Source of the DNA: Setaria digitata
Taxonomy: Eukaryota; Nematoda; Chromadorea; Rhabditida; Setariidae
Length of the DNA stretch: 64,000 nucleotides
Reading direction: 5' to 3'
Assembly (NCBI GenBank): GCA_003640385.1
Contig: RCAB01000239.1
Coordinates: 31,566 to 95,565 of the forward strand
A model generated the notes under the pieces. The model was not told where the DNA came from, ran no database searches, and saw nothing but the letters and a program-made list of their open reading frames with translations. A program made the position numbers and the translations under genes. Below, one piece after another: positions 49,652-63,405 of this stretch (within the stretch, counting starts at the first letter, position 1; each line of letters opens with the position of its first letter).

Positions 49652-51728
49652 AAGTAACTGATTAGTTGAAAAATGGAATTTGCACTGGTATTTTTAGCTG
49701 AAATATCCCAAATTGAACTCCATTAAAAAATTATTTACAATGACAAATGAATATTTGAAATTATATATTCGCTTATTACTGATTTATCATACAAGCCTAT
49801 TAATTAAATACAAATTAAACACAAAAATGCAATGATTTTTTCCTATTTTTTCTTTTTTTTTGACCTAAATTGATTTTAATTAAAATTTTTTCATGCTAAA
49901 AATTAGAAAATTCAGTATAGAAATAGTTCAAAGCGAACAATATTCCAGTTAATTTCTTATTTATTCATTATTTTCGATTTCTTGCAGTCCGTTTTTAGAT
50001 TTTTCGCAGCATTTTCAACAAAAATTAATGATGAAGTAATAGAAACAAAACGCAAATATTAATTTCTTAGTTACTAATAAATTGCAACATTTATATATTT
50101 CGAAAAATTCATTTCTAATACTTCACTCCTACAAACATCCCAATTCCAAATTTAAATTCAAAAAGTAATTTAGTTTCTAATTTAAATACCAAAATTTAGG
50201 AGGAACAAGTTAAATCCCTGATTCTGATTTTATGCCAATAATTCTTCCAGCAAGCTGAATCTATCTAGATTTTATGCACCTCTCTTAAGCTTTTGCAAAA
50301 TTTTCTTCACTTTTCGGCTAATAGCAAACTAATTTCTCATTTTCTTAGGTGTTTCTTAATCTCCTAAGACTAAAGAAATCTTGGGGATTAAGATACAGCA
50401 CAGCAAAATGGAAAAAGAATAGTTATAATAAAAATTTTTAGAATTTTTCATTTCATTAATTAGCCAAGTAGTAATTAGTTCCTGTTAATGAATTAAAGTT
50501 TGCCAACGGCTTTGAAGGAATTTAAGATGTAAATAGAGCTTATTTAGCTTTCTAAATGATATCACCGATATCAGTAACCAGAAGCTTGAAAAAACTAATA
50601 AAATTTACGATAATGATAAGGAACTAAATACGCTTATAAACTGATGTTATATTTTTCAATAGTAAAATCACTTAAATTTTACTCTTTTTTTCCTTGGAAA
50701 TTTATAAATGATAATTCTTTAAAATATCTGATGAATCAGATCGTTTGTTTCTCATTTACTTTTAATTGACAAATTAGCAAATGAAATTATTTGGCAGAGT
50801 TGTAGCAGATGTTTTAAATAACTTAGAATTATAAAATTCTACTGATTCGGGTTTACATTCCAAAATTATGACTATTATTTACTAACACCATGATTACTAT
50901 AATTAGTAATAGAAATTGTATCATGGATTTATTTCAGTCCTAACTGCTCCTGTTGGTTTCATTAATTAAACATTTGATTTTAAAATTCTCAGCAATTTCT
51001 ACATCATTTAACATTTTGGTTAAATTATTCATTTGGCTACTGTTCATCACCAGGTACTATTTTTGAGTAGTCAATTTTTTGCATTTTAATATAATAAGGT
51101 GTTTTGAAATTTCTTTATTCATTTGTTGTTTGAATTTAACATCCCATTATATATTCATTATCACAATAGTTTATGTTGTTAAAAATTGGTAGATGAATGA
51201 TTTTACTAATCAGTTAGATCATTTCCAGTTATATTATCATTTATTATCAAACTGATAAATAAAAGCTTTTTTTTTTCTCAGTCTACTTTTAATACATTTA
51301 TTTCTTAATACGTTAAGAATAGGACACACTTAAGTATGTGCCACCAAGAGAAAGATCACATTTATTAGTTCACAGAAACGAATTATAAAAATATTAAATA
51401 ATTTGAAAAACACTAAACTAGTAAAATCAATCACCTGGATTAATTAAACAGCCCAAATGAGAAAATATTTTCAGACGATATAGCTTAATTAATCAATCAA
51501 AATAAAAGAAGAAAAAAAGGAAATAATCAAACGAATTTGTTAATTACATAATGTAAACAGAAAATGCTACAGCAAATGCATTATTATCATTATTATATAA
51601 AATTTTCTTATCATATTGCATTCAACAATGCAAAAATGAAAATGTGCAATTATCTTCAGTAGTTCGAAATTTAAACTTTAAATTTAATATAATTGATAAA
51701 GTAGAAAAAAAAAAGGAAAAAAAGTAAT
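49652..51728. other. Convergent intergenic region
   Basis: This lies between the stop codons of the plus-strand gene and the Cys-rich minus-strand gene. It is AT-rich with scattered TTATC/GATAA and poly-A. No gene, RNA or notable repeat was recognised. Confidence 0.5.
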
Positions 51729-54281
51729 TTAAAGTAGCCTAAAAAGGATTAACAAAATGATAAAATAATTAATTTGCACTGTGTAAGCTTTCGATGAAAA
51801 TTTGTTCCTCCGTGATTTGATATTTATAACTTTATCAAAAATACTATCACAGGCAGCTTTGCAATGTATCACACCTGCCTGAACATTCATATCAATGCAA
51901 ACACACTTCGCAACTTCACCACAGAATCGTGTACGAAACTGAACAAGCTGAAAACTATCTTTATTATTATTTTTCACTAATTAATTACTCATTCTTTTCA
52001 TTCTTAATTTGTGTTAATTATGGACGAATTTGAGCAAATACGCATAAGAGGCATAGATATTTAAGCTTCTGTTTACCTTCCTAAGGGTTGATCTAAATCG
52101 ATGACATAGACTGATTTCAGCAATGAAATTTGATAAGCTTATCTTCTTTGATATTTTTACCAATTTCAAATAGCTTCCATGTTCCTCTCGTAGCTCCTCA
52201 ATATTAAGCATTTGTTGACACTTCATGCGACTTTCATGTGAGCATGTTTGTGAACACAACTTAATTAACCAATAATTAATTCATTTGAAGAAGAAAAAAA
52301 GGGAAATACTTTTGCAACTTCTTTCAATGCTTTGTAAATTAAACTATAATTTGGCGTTCTTTTAAAACTAAATAGGCAGAAATGTATAAAACAATCAGCT
52401 AAAAGTCTATAATATTAGCTACTTAAAAGTTTCACTGACTTATGAACTAATCAGTCATGATAAAATGAAACAATTGCAAAATTATGATAGCAAGTTAACG
52501 AAGGAAAACTTTGAAATGTGTTGTTATTGATAAATTTGATTAAAAAAAAAAAGAAAAAAATGGATAAAAGGAGTGATGCAAGTGATGGTCATTAATTGGT
52601 GTAAAAAGCAAATATTATTATTTAAAATGATATGAAATTTTAAGATTTTTATTGAATAGAAATTAGCAGAAAAATTAAATAGTTTAAAAAAAAAGGAAAA
52701 AGTTTAATCACATATCATTTCCATTATGTTACCAAAAAATTAATTAAATAAAGGAAAAATTCAGATGATTTTTCTTTCAAATGTTTATATTTTATCTTTT
52801 TTTTCCGAAATCCTAAAAATTTCAGAGACCAGTGATAGAAGATTTCCAAGATATTAGGTATTAATTTAAATTTATAATTGCTACTTCAAATCTTACTGAC
52901 ACATGCTGGCGAATTGTAACCACTACAGACTCTGTGGTCAATTAACAGATGAGTGATGATTTGTACTACTGCTTTTATAATCAATTTTATTGATGGGAAA
53001 TAATCGTTATCAATCGTTTAATGATAGCGATAGCTTTCTTCATCTTATCAACTAGAGTAGAGTGTTTTTATAACAAGTCCATTTAAATTATATTTTTAAA
53101 ATTTAATTTTGAAAAATAACGGTTCTCTCACTCGCAGTATATATCCTTTATGGGCTAAAAACATTTGTATTGGTAGAAATCGACCATGAATTTGATTGAA
53201 TACTGTTGATGCAATCTGTGAATGTGTAATTTCATTCGTTAAAAACAAATTTGAAAGTTAACAAAAATTTTGCAAGCATTACAGAAATCTCTAAAATTTG
53301 TAGTTGTTAAATCAACAATAGTTGAACTTTCATGGGACATTTAAATTCTTATCTTAAATTTTTTGAAAACTGAATTTCATTTGTGCATTAAAAAAAAAGA
53401 AAAAAAAAAAAAAGAAAAGCAAAATTGTTTTCAAAAAAAATTTTTTTTTCCTGAAAGATTCAACTTTGTGTGAGAGTTGACTTACGTGTGCTGCATAATC
53501 ATCTTGACATCCGTCATTACTAAAACATGACAAATAATGTTGATTTGCAGCGCATAAATGTTGATTTCTTGGCATCATAACGTGAGTTACGCTAGCCATA
53601 GAACGTCTATGACGTATTCTTGACGTTTCAGGAGAACGAGTTTGATTTCTGTTGAAATCTCGTTTAATACGCATTGTCTAAAATACCATCAGTTTTATTT
53701 TTTTTTTCTCAAACAGTGCATTTGTTTTTTTCTCCAAACCGATTGCTATTTACGTGTAACACATTTCAGTTCACGTACCTGGTCAAAAGTTTCAGAGAAA
53801 ATTTTTGAAGGATTGAGTTTTGAAGTTCATGGAAAAATTAAGAGAAAAAATGCATTTTTTTTTTTGGATAATGTTGAAAGTTTTTATAGAAATTAAACTG
53901 AAAATATTTAAGGAGCAAAGTTTTTGCGCAGTTTTAAAAAAATTTTCTGAAATTTAGTTTATTTGCTTTTTTAAATATATATAATTGCTGAGCTTCATCC
54001 ATATTATGCTATATGCATTTTATAATAGCATTTTGAATTATTTAAAATCTGGGAATAAGAAAATTTTTGATTGAAATAAATTTAAAACAGTTGGAAAAAT
54101 CTTTATTGAAAATATAAAATACCTGAAAAGCAGCCTCGAAGCAACGTTCAAGTTCCAAACGATCACAATGATTCTGACTAGAATCGGATCCAAAAAAGAA
54201 TCCCATTGCTGTAATTGCCATTTCGGCAGGTAGCAATATTGCAACAAAGATACTAGCTGGTATTGTAAGTATTGTAATCAT
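51729..54281 (-). CDS. Small Cys-rich secreted protein, unrecognised
   Basis: Four exons (54281-54123, 53677-53486, 52259-52161, 51947-51729), all phase 0, encode 222 residues. The N-terminus MITILTIPASIFVAILLPAE is a probable signal peptide or anchor. Thirteen cysteines follow at about 39, 48, 95, 104, 110, 119, 123, 131, 159, 165, 167, 179 and 183, as in disulfide-rich extracellular proteins. Segments include RLELERCFEAAFQ, HYLSCFSNDGCQDD and GEVAKCVCIDMNVQAG. A basic stretch (residues 56-78) separates two Cys clusters. The C-terminus ends in a hydrophobic YFIILLILFRLL, which could be a GPI-anchor signal or membrane segment. The spacing recalls nematode-specific secreted Cys domains such as DUF19, but I cannot confirm membership. 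The ATG directly follows GTACAG, a possible trans-splice acceptor. Four GATA motifs lie just upstream. Confidence 0.8.
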
Positions 54282-54293
54282 CTGTACATCGCA

Positions 54294-54320
54294 TTATCAT
54301 CTTATCTTATCCTTCTTATC
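54294..54320 (-). promoter_or_regulatory. Cluster of four GATA motifs upstream of the Cys-rich gene
   Basis: TTATC occurs four times on the plus strand (54294, 54302, 54307, 54316), which is GATAA on the coding strand of the minus gene, 13-40 bases from its ATG. GATA factors drive intestinal and epidermal genes in nematodes, so this hints at tissue, but the link is inferred. Confidence 0.4.
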
Positions 54321-56873
54321 ATTTTAATCATTTCTGAATTAGTAATAAACATGATTTTTAGGATACTTCAACCGCAGTGAATCCTTGAAGAATTTCATTT
54401 CACTGAACATTTATGCTGCTAAATCATTCTGATCATCATACAAAATACATGTATGCTTACTTGTTTTGATGTACGCGTATGGTAGAAGATACTGTGGCAA
54501 GTTACAGTAACTGTGCATTAGATTGAAAGATTACGATACGAGTAATCCTAACAATACGTGTCTGAATCTATTTTAATTGCAAAAAATGACGATTAAATAG
54601 TATAAAGAAAATTATCAAATGGATCAAGAAGATGGGCACTATAAAACGATAAAATGAGAAAGATTGAAGATAAATCTCTATTTTTTTAAAATAAATGATG
54701 GTTTCGTATTGATTTAAAATCTGAAATGACCATGAACTGAATGATATTTGCATTATCTGGATTTAAAAAAAAATTAATGTATAGCAAAATGATAACATCA
54801 AATATATAAAATTTCCTTAAATTCTTTATATTACAATTAATATCGTAGTTTTAAATATGAAGAAAAGAGATAAATCGATTCAATAATTACTATTTGTATA
54901 ACTGTAAGCATGAAACAACTTTTGATCTAATTACCATTTCATTTAACCAGTAAAATTGAACTTATATCATTTTGTTCGGCGCGATTTAAAATTTCGCTTT
55001 AGTTCATTTTATTTCAGTTCATCTCTTCTATCGGCCATTATTTAATATCATTTTATTTTTCGATTAATGTAATTAATTTCATTTTTCACTCATAATGTTT
55101 TGTAAAATAAATTGTCTTTCATTGTTGCTAACTGAATTTAGTTGAAATAGCAAATCAATTTCCAACGATTTCCATTTCATAATAATTTTCTTTTTCTTGT
55201 TAAAGCAAGTAATGGAGGAAAAAAAGTGTATGTTTTGATGAGTGAAGAAAATTATAAATACAAATTTAAAAATTTGGTTCTTAGATAATTTACATCAAAA
55301 GAAGGAAATTATTTCAGTATTTCATGCTTTGCAAGATCCCAAGGACAACAAATGCGGGCCAAAATATTTCTATTTTTCAATAAATACATTTTGCATTACT
55401 AAAATTTAATTGTCAAACAATGAAAAGGAACAATTTATGAAAGCCATCAGATTGTTAGTAAAAACTATTAGATATTTAAATTGAAGTGGATACTTTATTC
55501 ATAAGCAAGAACGAATTCATCCATTTGAGTTAGCTTCATTATTTCTTCAATAAATTAATAAGAATTATTGTAACAAAACGATTTAGAAAAAAAACTTGGG
55601 AAAATTTAAATTCAAATTTTATAGGATATATACTTTTTCTTATCTTTTTTACCAAATTTAGAATAATGAGAATAATGCAACCAGTAAAGCACGCAAAAGT
55701 AAAAAAAAAAATTACTAGGAGAAGATAAAGCAATCAAGTTAATTAAAGTAAAAGTTGAAATAATTTGATGAAAATTGCTTAAAAGAGCATTATGCTTAAA
55801 TTCAAAAAATTGGATGGAAAAAAGTATGTGTCATTAATTAATATCTCCTTACTAATTGCGGCTTCCATGCATAGAAACTTTCATATTCTACGCAATGACA
55901 TATAGATAAATGAGAATCTTATCAACTGATAAAGATAACTTGATGATTACGAGACTGATGCGTGTTAAACGCATGCATTGACAATTCATTCATTCATTGC
56001 GTGTCAACTATATTTTTTCTTTTTCAAATATCTGATACTTGTTGTTTGTATTGTTGTGCTGAGTTAATTTAGTACGAATTTGAATTGGATTAATAACAAC
56101 TGATTTCTCAGAAATTAAAAAATTTTTTGAGAAATAAATTTTAACTTTCATACAAATTATTAAATTTCATCTTAGCAGTTAGTAAATTCCAAAGGAACAG
56201 AAAATGACTTCTGCATTGCAGAATTAAAGTTTAATCACCAAATTAAAATGCGAACTCACCAGGTATGATTTTATTTATTTTTTTTTTTTTTGGAATAAGG
56301 GAATTAAATTTCGAACAAAAAAAAAAAAACAAAAATGAAATTTATTTCCAAAGAAGAAATTTGTTAATTTACTATGCTAAAGAAGAAAGAGACGTTAAAT
56401 AAATGGAATATGAAAAATAACATTCGAATAAACTATTTTATGAGGGATTTAGAGATGATCATATGTGAATGCTTTGTTTAACAAATGAATTGATTCAAAA
56501 AAAAAAGATCATTTAATATCTTAGCATCCACAAATTCATAACAATCTAAACTCCTTAATTAAAATTATTTCGAGAATAAGAGAATGGAAAATGATATGGC
56601 AAAAGGTTATCCATTTTATTGATGATGTATTATACGAAAATTCTACGCTACCACTATGTGGCATACGGTATTACGGTAGCAGAAGCAGTTAACTGTGCCA
56701 CCGATGATACTGCAATTCCTAATAATACTTTTGAAATGACAGCAAAAGATATGAAACTGACTTTTCCATCCTTTTCATCCAGCAAATTTCTCTCTTTATC
56801 TATTTCTCTGTGTTTTTTTCGTCAACGAAAAAAAAAAAAAAAAAAATTCAATTTTTTGCGGGGCAAATGAAAT

Positions 56874-56940
56874 ATTGCTTGGCAACAGAAATTTGCATAA
56901 AATGTTGAAATTCCATTGCTTAGCAACCGAAATTTGCATA
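56874..56940. repeat. 26-bp imperfect direct repeat pair
   Basis: Copies at 56874-56899 and 56915-56940 differ by two bases and are spaced 41 bp apart. Each contains an ATTGCTTrGCAAC core resembling an X-box with one base deleted. Confidence 0.8.
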
Positions 56941-59900
56941 TACAATTTTAAAATCGAAAATTTTAAAATTTGAAAATCAGGCTAAAAATTGATGACATGA
57001 AATTTTAGTAGCTTTAAATCTGTATTGACAAAAACTTTTTTTACAAACATTTTCATGTCATCACTTGATGAGGCTTTTTGTAAGCTATAAATCAAAAGTG
57101 GATTGGAAAAACAAAACTTTACAATTAAATTTGCTGGAGTAAAATTTTTTTTTCTTTTTGAAATTGTTCCCTGTGGTTTAATTTGTGGTATGAAAATATT
57201 CAAAACTGGCATGAAATGAATGACGCACTATTGCAATGCACATTTCCTTTGCCCTATTTCTAAATTTCTTTTTTGGTTGTGAAATTTTTTTTTTTGTTCC
57301 ATATAATAAACATTTTTATGCTTACTGCAATTTGGAGGCACTTTGTAAGTGTTTGAAGATATAATTAATTTCATCTCCCCTTTTACTTATACATTTGGGT
57401 TATTAATAAAGTGTAATTATATATAATATAGTATAATTATGCTTCTAAATGATAACATAATTAATTCCAATCTATCAAATTGCTTTATCAATTTGTGCAC
57501 TTTCATTATCTTATCTTTTTTTTTTTTTTTATCATACGGGTTTTGATACTATTTTGAATACATTTAAAGCTCTTCACTGATGTTACATTTACAAAGTTAT
57601 AATAAAATATTGGTAGAAGAAAACACTGGAGCGTAAAAGCAACAATCGAAAATGAAAAAAAGTGGTAAAACAGGGTGGAATAATAACTGAGCCTAGAATT
57701 GCAACTGGGGAAAATTAAATCATTTTTCATCTATCCAAATCAGGTTTTATTGTTTAAAGCTTAATTTTTCCTACCAAAAATAGTCTCAAGTTAGAGCTTT
57801 CTGACTTTACATTCATTCATATCATTTTGTTTCAACTTAATTTTACTATAACTGTTGGAAAAACTGAACTGATTTAATTGAATAATCGATTTCTTTCACT
57901 CATTTAATCGAATTCCATAGGCAAGCAAGCTGTTTATGAATGAGATTGAGAATTTTATTATGGACCACTAATGGTAACCATTCTCGCGCTTAAAAAAAGA
58001 AACAAAAAACAAAAAAATTAAATGCTTAAATTGATTATTCTAAAATCGTAGTGTTGAAAATAGGCATAAAATTCGATAAAAAAAAGTTTCAGTCCATTAA
58101 TCCAACAACATATATCTTCCAGCAACTAAAATAACTAGATGAACGATACGATACGATCATTCCACTGAATTCTTTTTGCAATCAGATTTAAGATTAACGC
58201 TGATTGAACCAGTCTACCATAGCCAGCTGACATGTTTTTTGGTTTTATACTGATAAATTATATCCTCTCCACTCACTAATTTATTGACCATTAAAAAAAA
58301 AAGGTGCAATAATTGCCACTATTAATTGTTTTCATTTTCTCCTTAGAAATTTAAATTAAATCAACTTCAACTTACCAACTATTATTGTTGCACTTAACAT
58401 TTACCGTACACTATTAAAACTTCACAGTACCACTGCTGTATGTCATTTATACCGTATATTGTCATTTTATGCAACAATATTTTTAATTTTACTGCTATCA
58501 CACTACAGTATGCTTGCTTAACTGCTACTTCATACTCCATATTATCGATATTACAGTATGCTGCTAATTGTATTAAATACCTAAATTGATATCATTAACA
58601 TAATATAGATTAATATTGCTGCTATTGGTATTTTATGTTAAAAGTGCCGAAACCTAATTATTACGAAATTGGAAAATCAGCATGAATTGCTGAAGCAGTA
58701 TTCAATGAGTAGTTCTCTGATAAGCTGTAAGATGGAAATATTTGAAATGTTATGCAATATCACTAAAATATTTTGTTAATTGGAAAAAAAATTAGAAAAA
58801 TAAGTGATAGTTTTATTTTTTTTAATAACTAGCTTGTTTTATTTTCCCACTTTGTTTACTTTGACTCTTAATTACTAGGTCACAATAATTTCCATGCTAC
58901 TAAGATAATTGACTAAATCAATCGCCTATGCTTACTTATCAATATCATCCAGTAGAATCATTTTTTTTTTTTTTTTTTATTGTTCCTAAATATATTCAGA
59001 TATATAAATTCGTTTTTCAGCAAACTTCAGCAAATAAATAAGAATCATTCCACTTAAATAATTAATAAATATGATATTCATTTCATTCATTGCATAATTT
59101 ATCAGTCACATGAAACAAAACTATTGGCAAGAAGTTTTTGTTGTTATTTTCATGCGATAGTTATAATTTTAATTTCAATATCCTGATAAGATTATGCTGA
59201 TAACGATAATTGTGATAAGGTCAGACAAAGAATCTATCTTTCATGTAATTTTTAAACTTCATGCTAACCAATTCATTCATCTCTTTCTGATGATTTAAAG
59301 CTTCCAATACTTATTACCATTCCGTTAAGTGGTCATACTCAGCTGATATTAAGTATTTGAATTTAATTTAATATCTGAAATTTAAGGAATGCTCTTCGAG
59401 TAATTAAATCCCATATTAAATGAATTATGCAAAGTTAACACAACAAGATCTATGATAAGAATAAAAAATGATTCTTAAAAATTGCGAAAAAGCAAAAACA
59501 AGGTAATAGAAGAAAAAAAGAAATGCAAAAAAAATTCATTTGATAAATTTAGAATAAATTAAAAATTGTTGCAATAATTGCAATAAAAATTTTATCAAAC
59601 TTAACTTTTTCTCATTAACGTTTTGTTTTATCATTTGGAAAAAGTTTAAAAAAAAAAAAAAGTTGAAAGTGAAATGAAATTTGACTCCAAAAAAGAATAA
59701 ACAAACAAAAAACATAGAGAAGAAAGGAAGGCTATAAAAATGAAAATATTTTCTAAAACTTAATCCTTATCTTTCATTTTCTCTTTCTCTCTACGTCGAT
59801 CTTTTTGGTTCATTTAGTTCCTTTCTTCACTTTTATTTTTTATTTATTTTTTTTTATTTTTTGCTTGAATTTCTGAGAATTATAGAATTATTCTATTTTA

Positions 59901-61809
59901 AGCGAAAAATTTATTGATCCTTTTTACATTAATTACATCACAATGCTAGTAGTAGCATTTTGATCTTAAAAAATAAATTTTTCAAACTATAAAAAGTGTA
60001 AATGTAATTTTAATCCGGAATATAAGTACTCTGTTGTAATCAATGTGATTCAAATAATTTATTCAGCTCTAATACTATTAAATAAAGTACTGCAAATTTA
60101 CAATTTTAGGATTTTTAAAAATTTTAAATAACAACGATAAATTGTTGTTGTCAGATGGTTTACTTTTTTTCTTTTTCTTTCATTACTTTTCTCATTCGTT
60201 TACGTACATTTTTATTCCTTCCTTATTATTTTCATCCTTTTTTTTTTTCTTTTTCTTATTTTATTCCCATAGAATTTCATTTCAATTCCCCAACAAAAAC
60301 CAATATTCATTATTATTCATGAATGCTATTCATATATGTAGCTTTCACGGGTAAATGCATTTTCGAATTATTTCTTTAAACCAAAAGTTATATTAATAGA
60401 AACTTCCGAGAACTTGAAAGTCAAACAGATAAATATAAATTGCTAAAACGTTCACGCGTAATGACATACATAACAACCGAAAAATGTCAATAAATAATAA
60501 AACTTTTTATTTTTTGAATTAATTTAGAATTATTAATTGGAGAAAATTTTTGAAATTTCAAACATCTAAGTAGCCTAGTAAGTTATTCGTTCATTTCCCT
60601 TCTACACTTTCTTTTTCTTTTTCACCGTTCTCTTAAATTTACTAAGGAAATTTAAAAAATTCACTCCTCAAGAAATATACCGTTAAGCTTTGAAAATAAC
60701 TATTGCTATTCATTGTTTTCTTTCACCAATGTTATGATTTAATTTTAAATTGATAAATTTATATCACTCCAACAATAATTTATCACTTGTATGATAATGC
60801 TACATCTGACATTTTTGGGCAATTTATGTGCAATGAATTCGTCTAAGACAATAATTTTAAATTTATAAAAAAAAAAAAAAAAAAAAAAGGAGGTAAAAAT
60901 AACAGGTTTGCATAGAATCACTGTGAAAGCATAGACTCAATTATCGCTGGGCCATGAAGGAAGAGATATGAAAAATATTTCCTGAAAACAAAAAAACAAA
61001 AGAAAGATATATTTTCATGTTATGTGACATTTGTCACAATTATTCTCTTCTCCTCTTCGTTCATTTTATTTTACGACCGCAATAAAAGTGGCTGGAAAAT
61101 GAGCAAAAAAAAATATATGTATACAAGTACCATAATAAAACCATTTATTTTATATCACTTTGACACTTTGCTACATAAAAGAATCCTTTTTCTAAAGGAA
61201 ATTTAAATGTTTTTTTTTTTTTCAATGATGCCCAGTTGTTTGTCATTTTATAAGTGTTCTTTTCCCTCTTCTTCTTTTTTTTTTTGTCCTTATCATTGCT
61301 ATCATTGAAAGTAATAAACAAGAAAATGTTTTTTTTTTTTCTTAAAAGTTTTACTTGTGTTATTAAAGTGACAACACTAAAACTTAATTAAAAAAAAAAA
61401 AAAGAAAACGTGTAATTTCTTGCTTTTTGTTGATACGAAAAGTTAAATGCATGTGAAAAAGAGAACATTTGTTGTAAAAGAAAGGAAAATTTTAATTAAA
61501 AACTTTTCAGTAGCTCTTAATAGATAACACTGCTTCCGTTCATAATATTAATCATAATCATTTAGATAATAAAAAACATTTCCTATTTGATTGTCATACT
61601 GCTTTCTACGATATTCTAATAAATGGGAAAAGTTTTTTTTTCCATTTTTTCATTTTTTTGCACTTTTTTTTTTTTGGAAAAAATTAATGATCAAATAATT
61701 AAATCACTGATACATTATAACTGAGGAAAAACAAATTTGGAAATTTTATCAAGCAATATTCAAACATATGCAAGAGAATAATACTGCCAGGTCTTACTTA
61801 AATGAAATG

Positions 61810-61872
61810 AGAAATTTTTACAAAGAAAAGTTTAATATATATATATATATATTAAACTTTGTAAAAATTTCT
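61810..61872. repeat. Long AT-centred inverted repeat
   Basis: The left arm (AGAAATTTTTACAAAG, then AGTTTAATATA) and the right arm pair across a central (TA)n run. The left arm carries a five-base insertion. Likely a cruciform-prone palindrome. Confidence 0.85.
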
Positions 61873-62537
61873 AGAAAAAAAAATATAAAAATATATATAT
61901 ATAGATTTTGAATAGAGATAGAGACGAGAAAGAAAACGAATCGCAAAATTTCGTTTTTCCATTCACAAAACTTACATTTTTTATGAAAAAATAATTTTTT
62001 TTAAAAAAAAAAAAAAGAAAGATTTCATTTATTTATTCATTGAAATACGCATGATTAGTTAATGAATGCAATTTATCCAAAAAAAAAAAAGAAAATAAGC
62101 AGGAACTCTGTGATGTGTTAACACATTAAATAAAAAATATATACCAATTATACTTGTGATCATTTCGTAAAATATGGAAAAAAAAAGAACAAATAAAAAT
62201 GTGAAGTGGTAAAAAATAAATAAATAAAAATGATAAGGATGAAATAAATAAGAGATTAGAACGATTGTATTTAAAAGCAAAGTGAAATCAGTTACACAAA
62301 TCTTTGCCTACTTTAACTTTTTAAAATAACACCACAGAACTTTTAGGAAGGCAGCAGAAAATGAAATAAAAAACAATTTTCTGGCAGATTTTCCTGTATT
62401 TTTAGATTTTTTGCACAAAAAAAAAAAGAAAAAGAAAAAAAACACCGAAATTAGGCTCAGTCATTTCAGTGTTTTAATAGCTTTTATAACAATTGCCTTT
62501 CGGAAATAATATGTGTGATCCGGATGTCGATCGGAAA

Positions 62538-62611
62538 ATGAAGCACATTGAGTCCGACTGAAAAATCCTTTATAAAGCACATTGAGTATGACTGAAAAAA
62601 TCCTTTATAAT
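62538..62611. repeat. Two-copy tandem duplication of about 35 bp
   Basis: The unit AGCACATTGAGT..GACTGAAAAATCCTTTATA occurs twice in tandem with two small differences. A shorter related fragment (GACTGAAATGCTTTATAA) follows near 62644. Confidence 0.8.
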
Positions 62612-62744
62612 TTACCTCTAATAAGGAATCACAGGTGAGACATGACTGAAATGCTTTATAAATAATTAGAAGTTCCTGTTTACATATTTATCCAAAATTA
62701 GAAGCCTCAGATTTTTTTTTTTTTTTTTAAGGCTGAAATCAAAT

Positions 62745-62783
62745 ATAAATAACCAATTAAATACATTTTAATTGGTTATTTAT
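62745..62783. repeat. Perfect 16-bp hairpin with 7-base loop
   Basis: Arms 62745-62760 and 62768-62783 are exact reverse complements (ATAAATAACCAATTAA). It has no terminator-like U tract, and its function is unknown. Confidence 0.9.
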
Positions 62784-63391
62784 GGAGGAATGTTAACAGT
62801 AAATAGTAAGAAAATTTTTCCAAGAATACATCTAAAATATTTTGAAAAGAAAATATAAATTTGAATAATTTTAGATAATTTATTGAAAACCTGACAGATT
62901 TTTTTTTTTTTACACAATAGCAGCAGCTAAAATGTAATTCCATATTGACTGGACTCCCTTTAAAATTTGCCAAAATAAAAGGGAGGAAAATCTAATTCAT
63001 ATTTCAATTTGCTCAAATGATAAAAGAATAGCAATGCAACCCCATTCCTGGGATGAAATTTTCATTACTTCGATCCATTTGAGTTTTTAAAAAAAAAAGA
63101 AAAAAAAAACAAAAAGAAAAAAAGGACGAAATGAAGAAATGGATAATAATTAGTTGAGGAATTATTTTATAAGTATGTTACAGAAATGCAAAAAAAAAAA
63201 AAAGTAGCAGCTTATCAGGAATATTTATCAACAAATAAGATTGTTCCTCATCATTTCACATCAGCTAACCTCTTATCAGTTAATTTATCAAAGTGATATA
63301 TTATTAGACATCAAATGATTGTTATTTGTTTTTCTTCCAATTTGCAATATAGTAAAGCATTCTTCAGATAACAATTCCGTTTGAACGAACT

Positions 63392-63405
63392 GTTTCCATG
63401 GCAAC
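63392..63405. promoter_or_regulatory. Perfect X-box (RFX/DAF-19-type) motif
   Basis: GTTTCCATGGCAAC matches every position of the 14-base consensus RYYNYYWWRRNRAC used by DAF-19 to drive ciliary genes in nematodes, where it usually lies within about 250 bp of the start codon. The motif is near-palindromic, so its orientation is undetermined, and no ciliary gene is recognisable inside the window. Confidence 0.5.

Noticed and set aside
56619..56870. 83-codon plus-strand frame
   Set aside because: The first 50 codons are GC-richer, but the frame runs into poly-A and has no recognisable domain, acceptor or donor.
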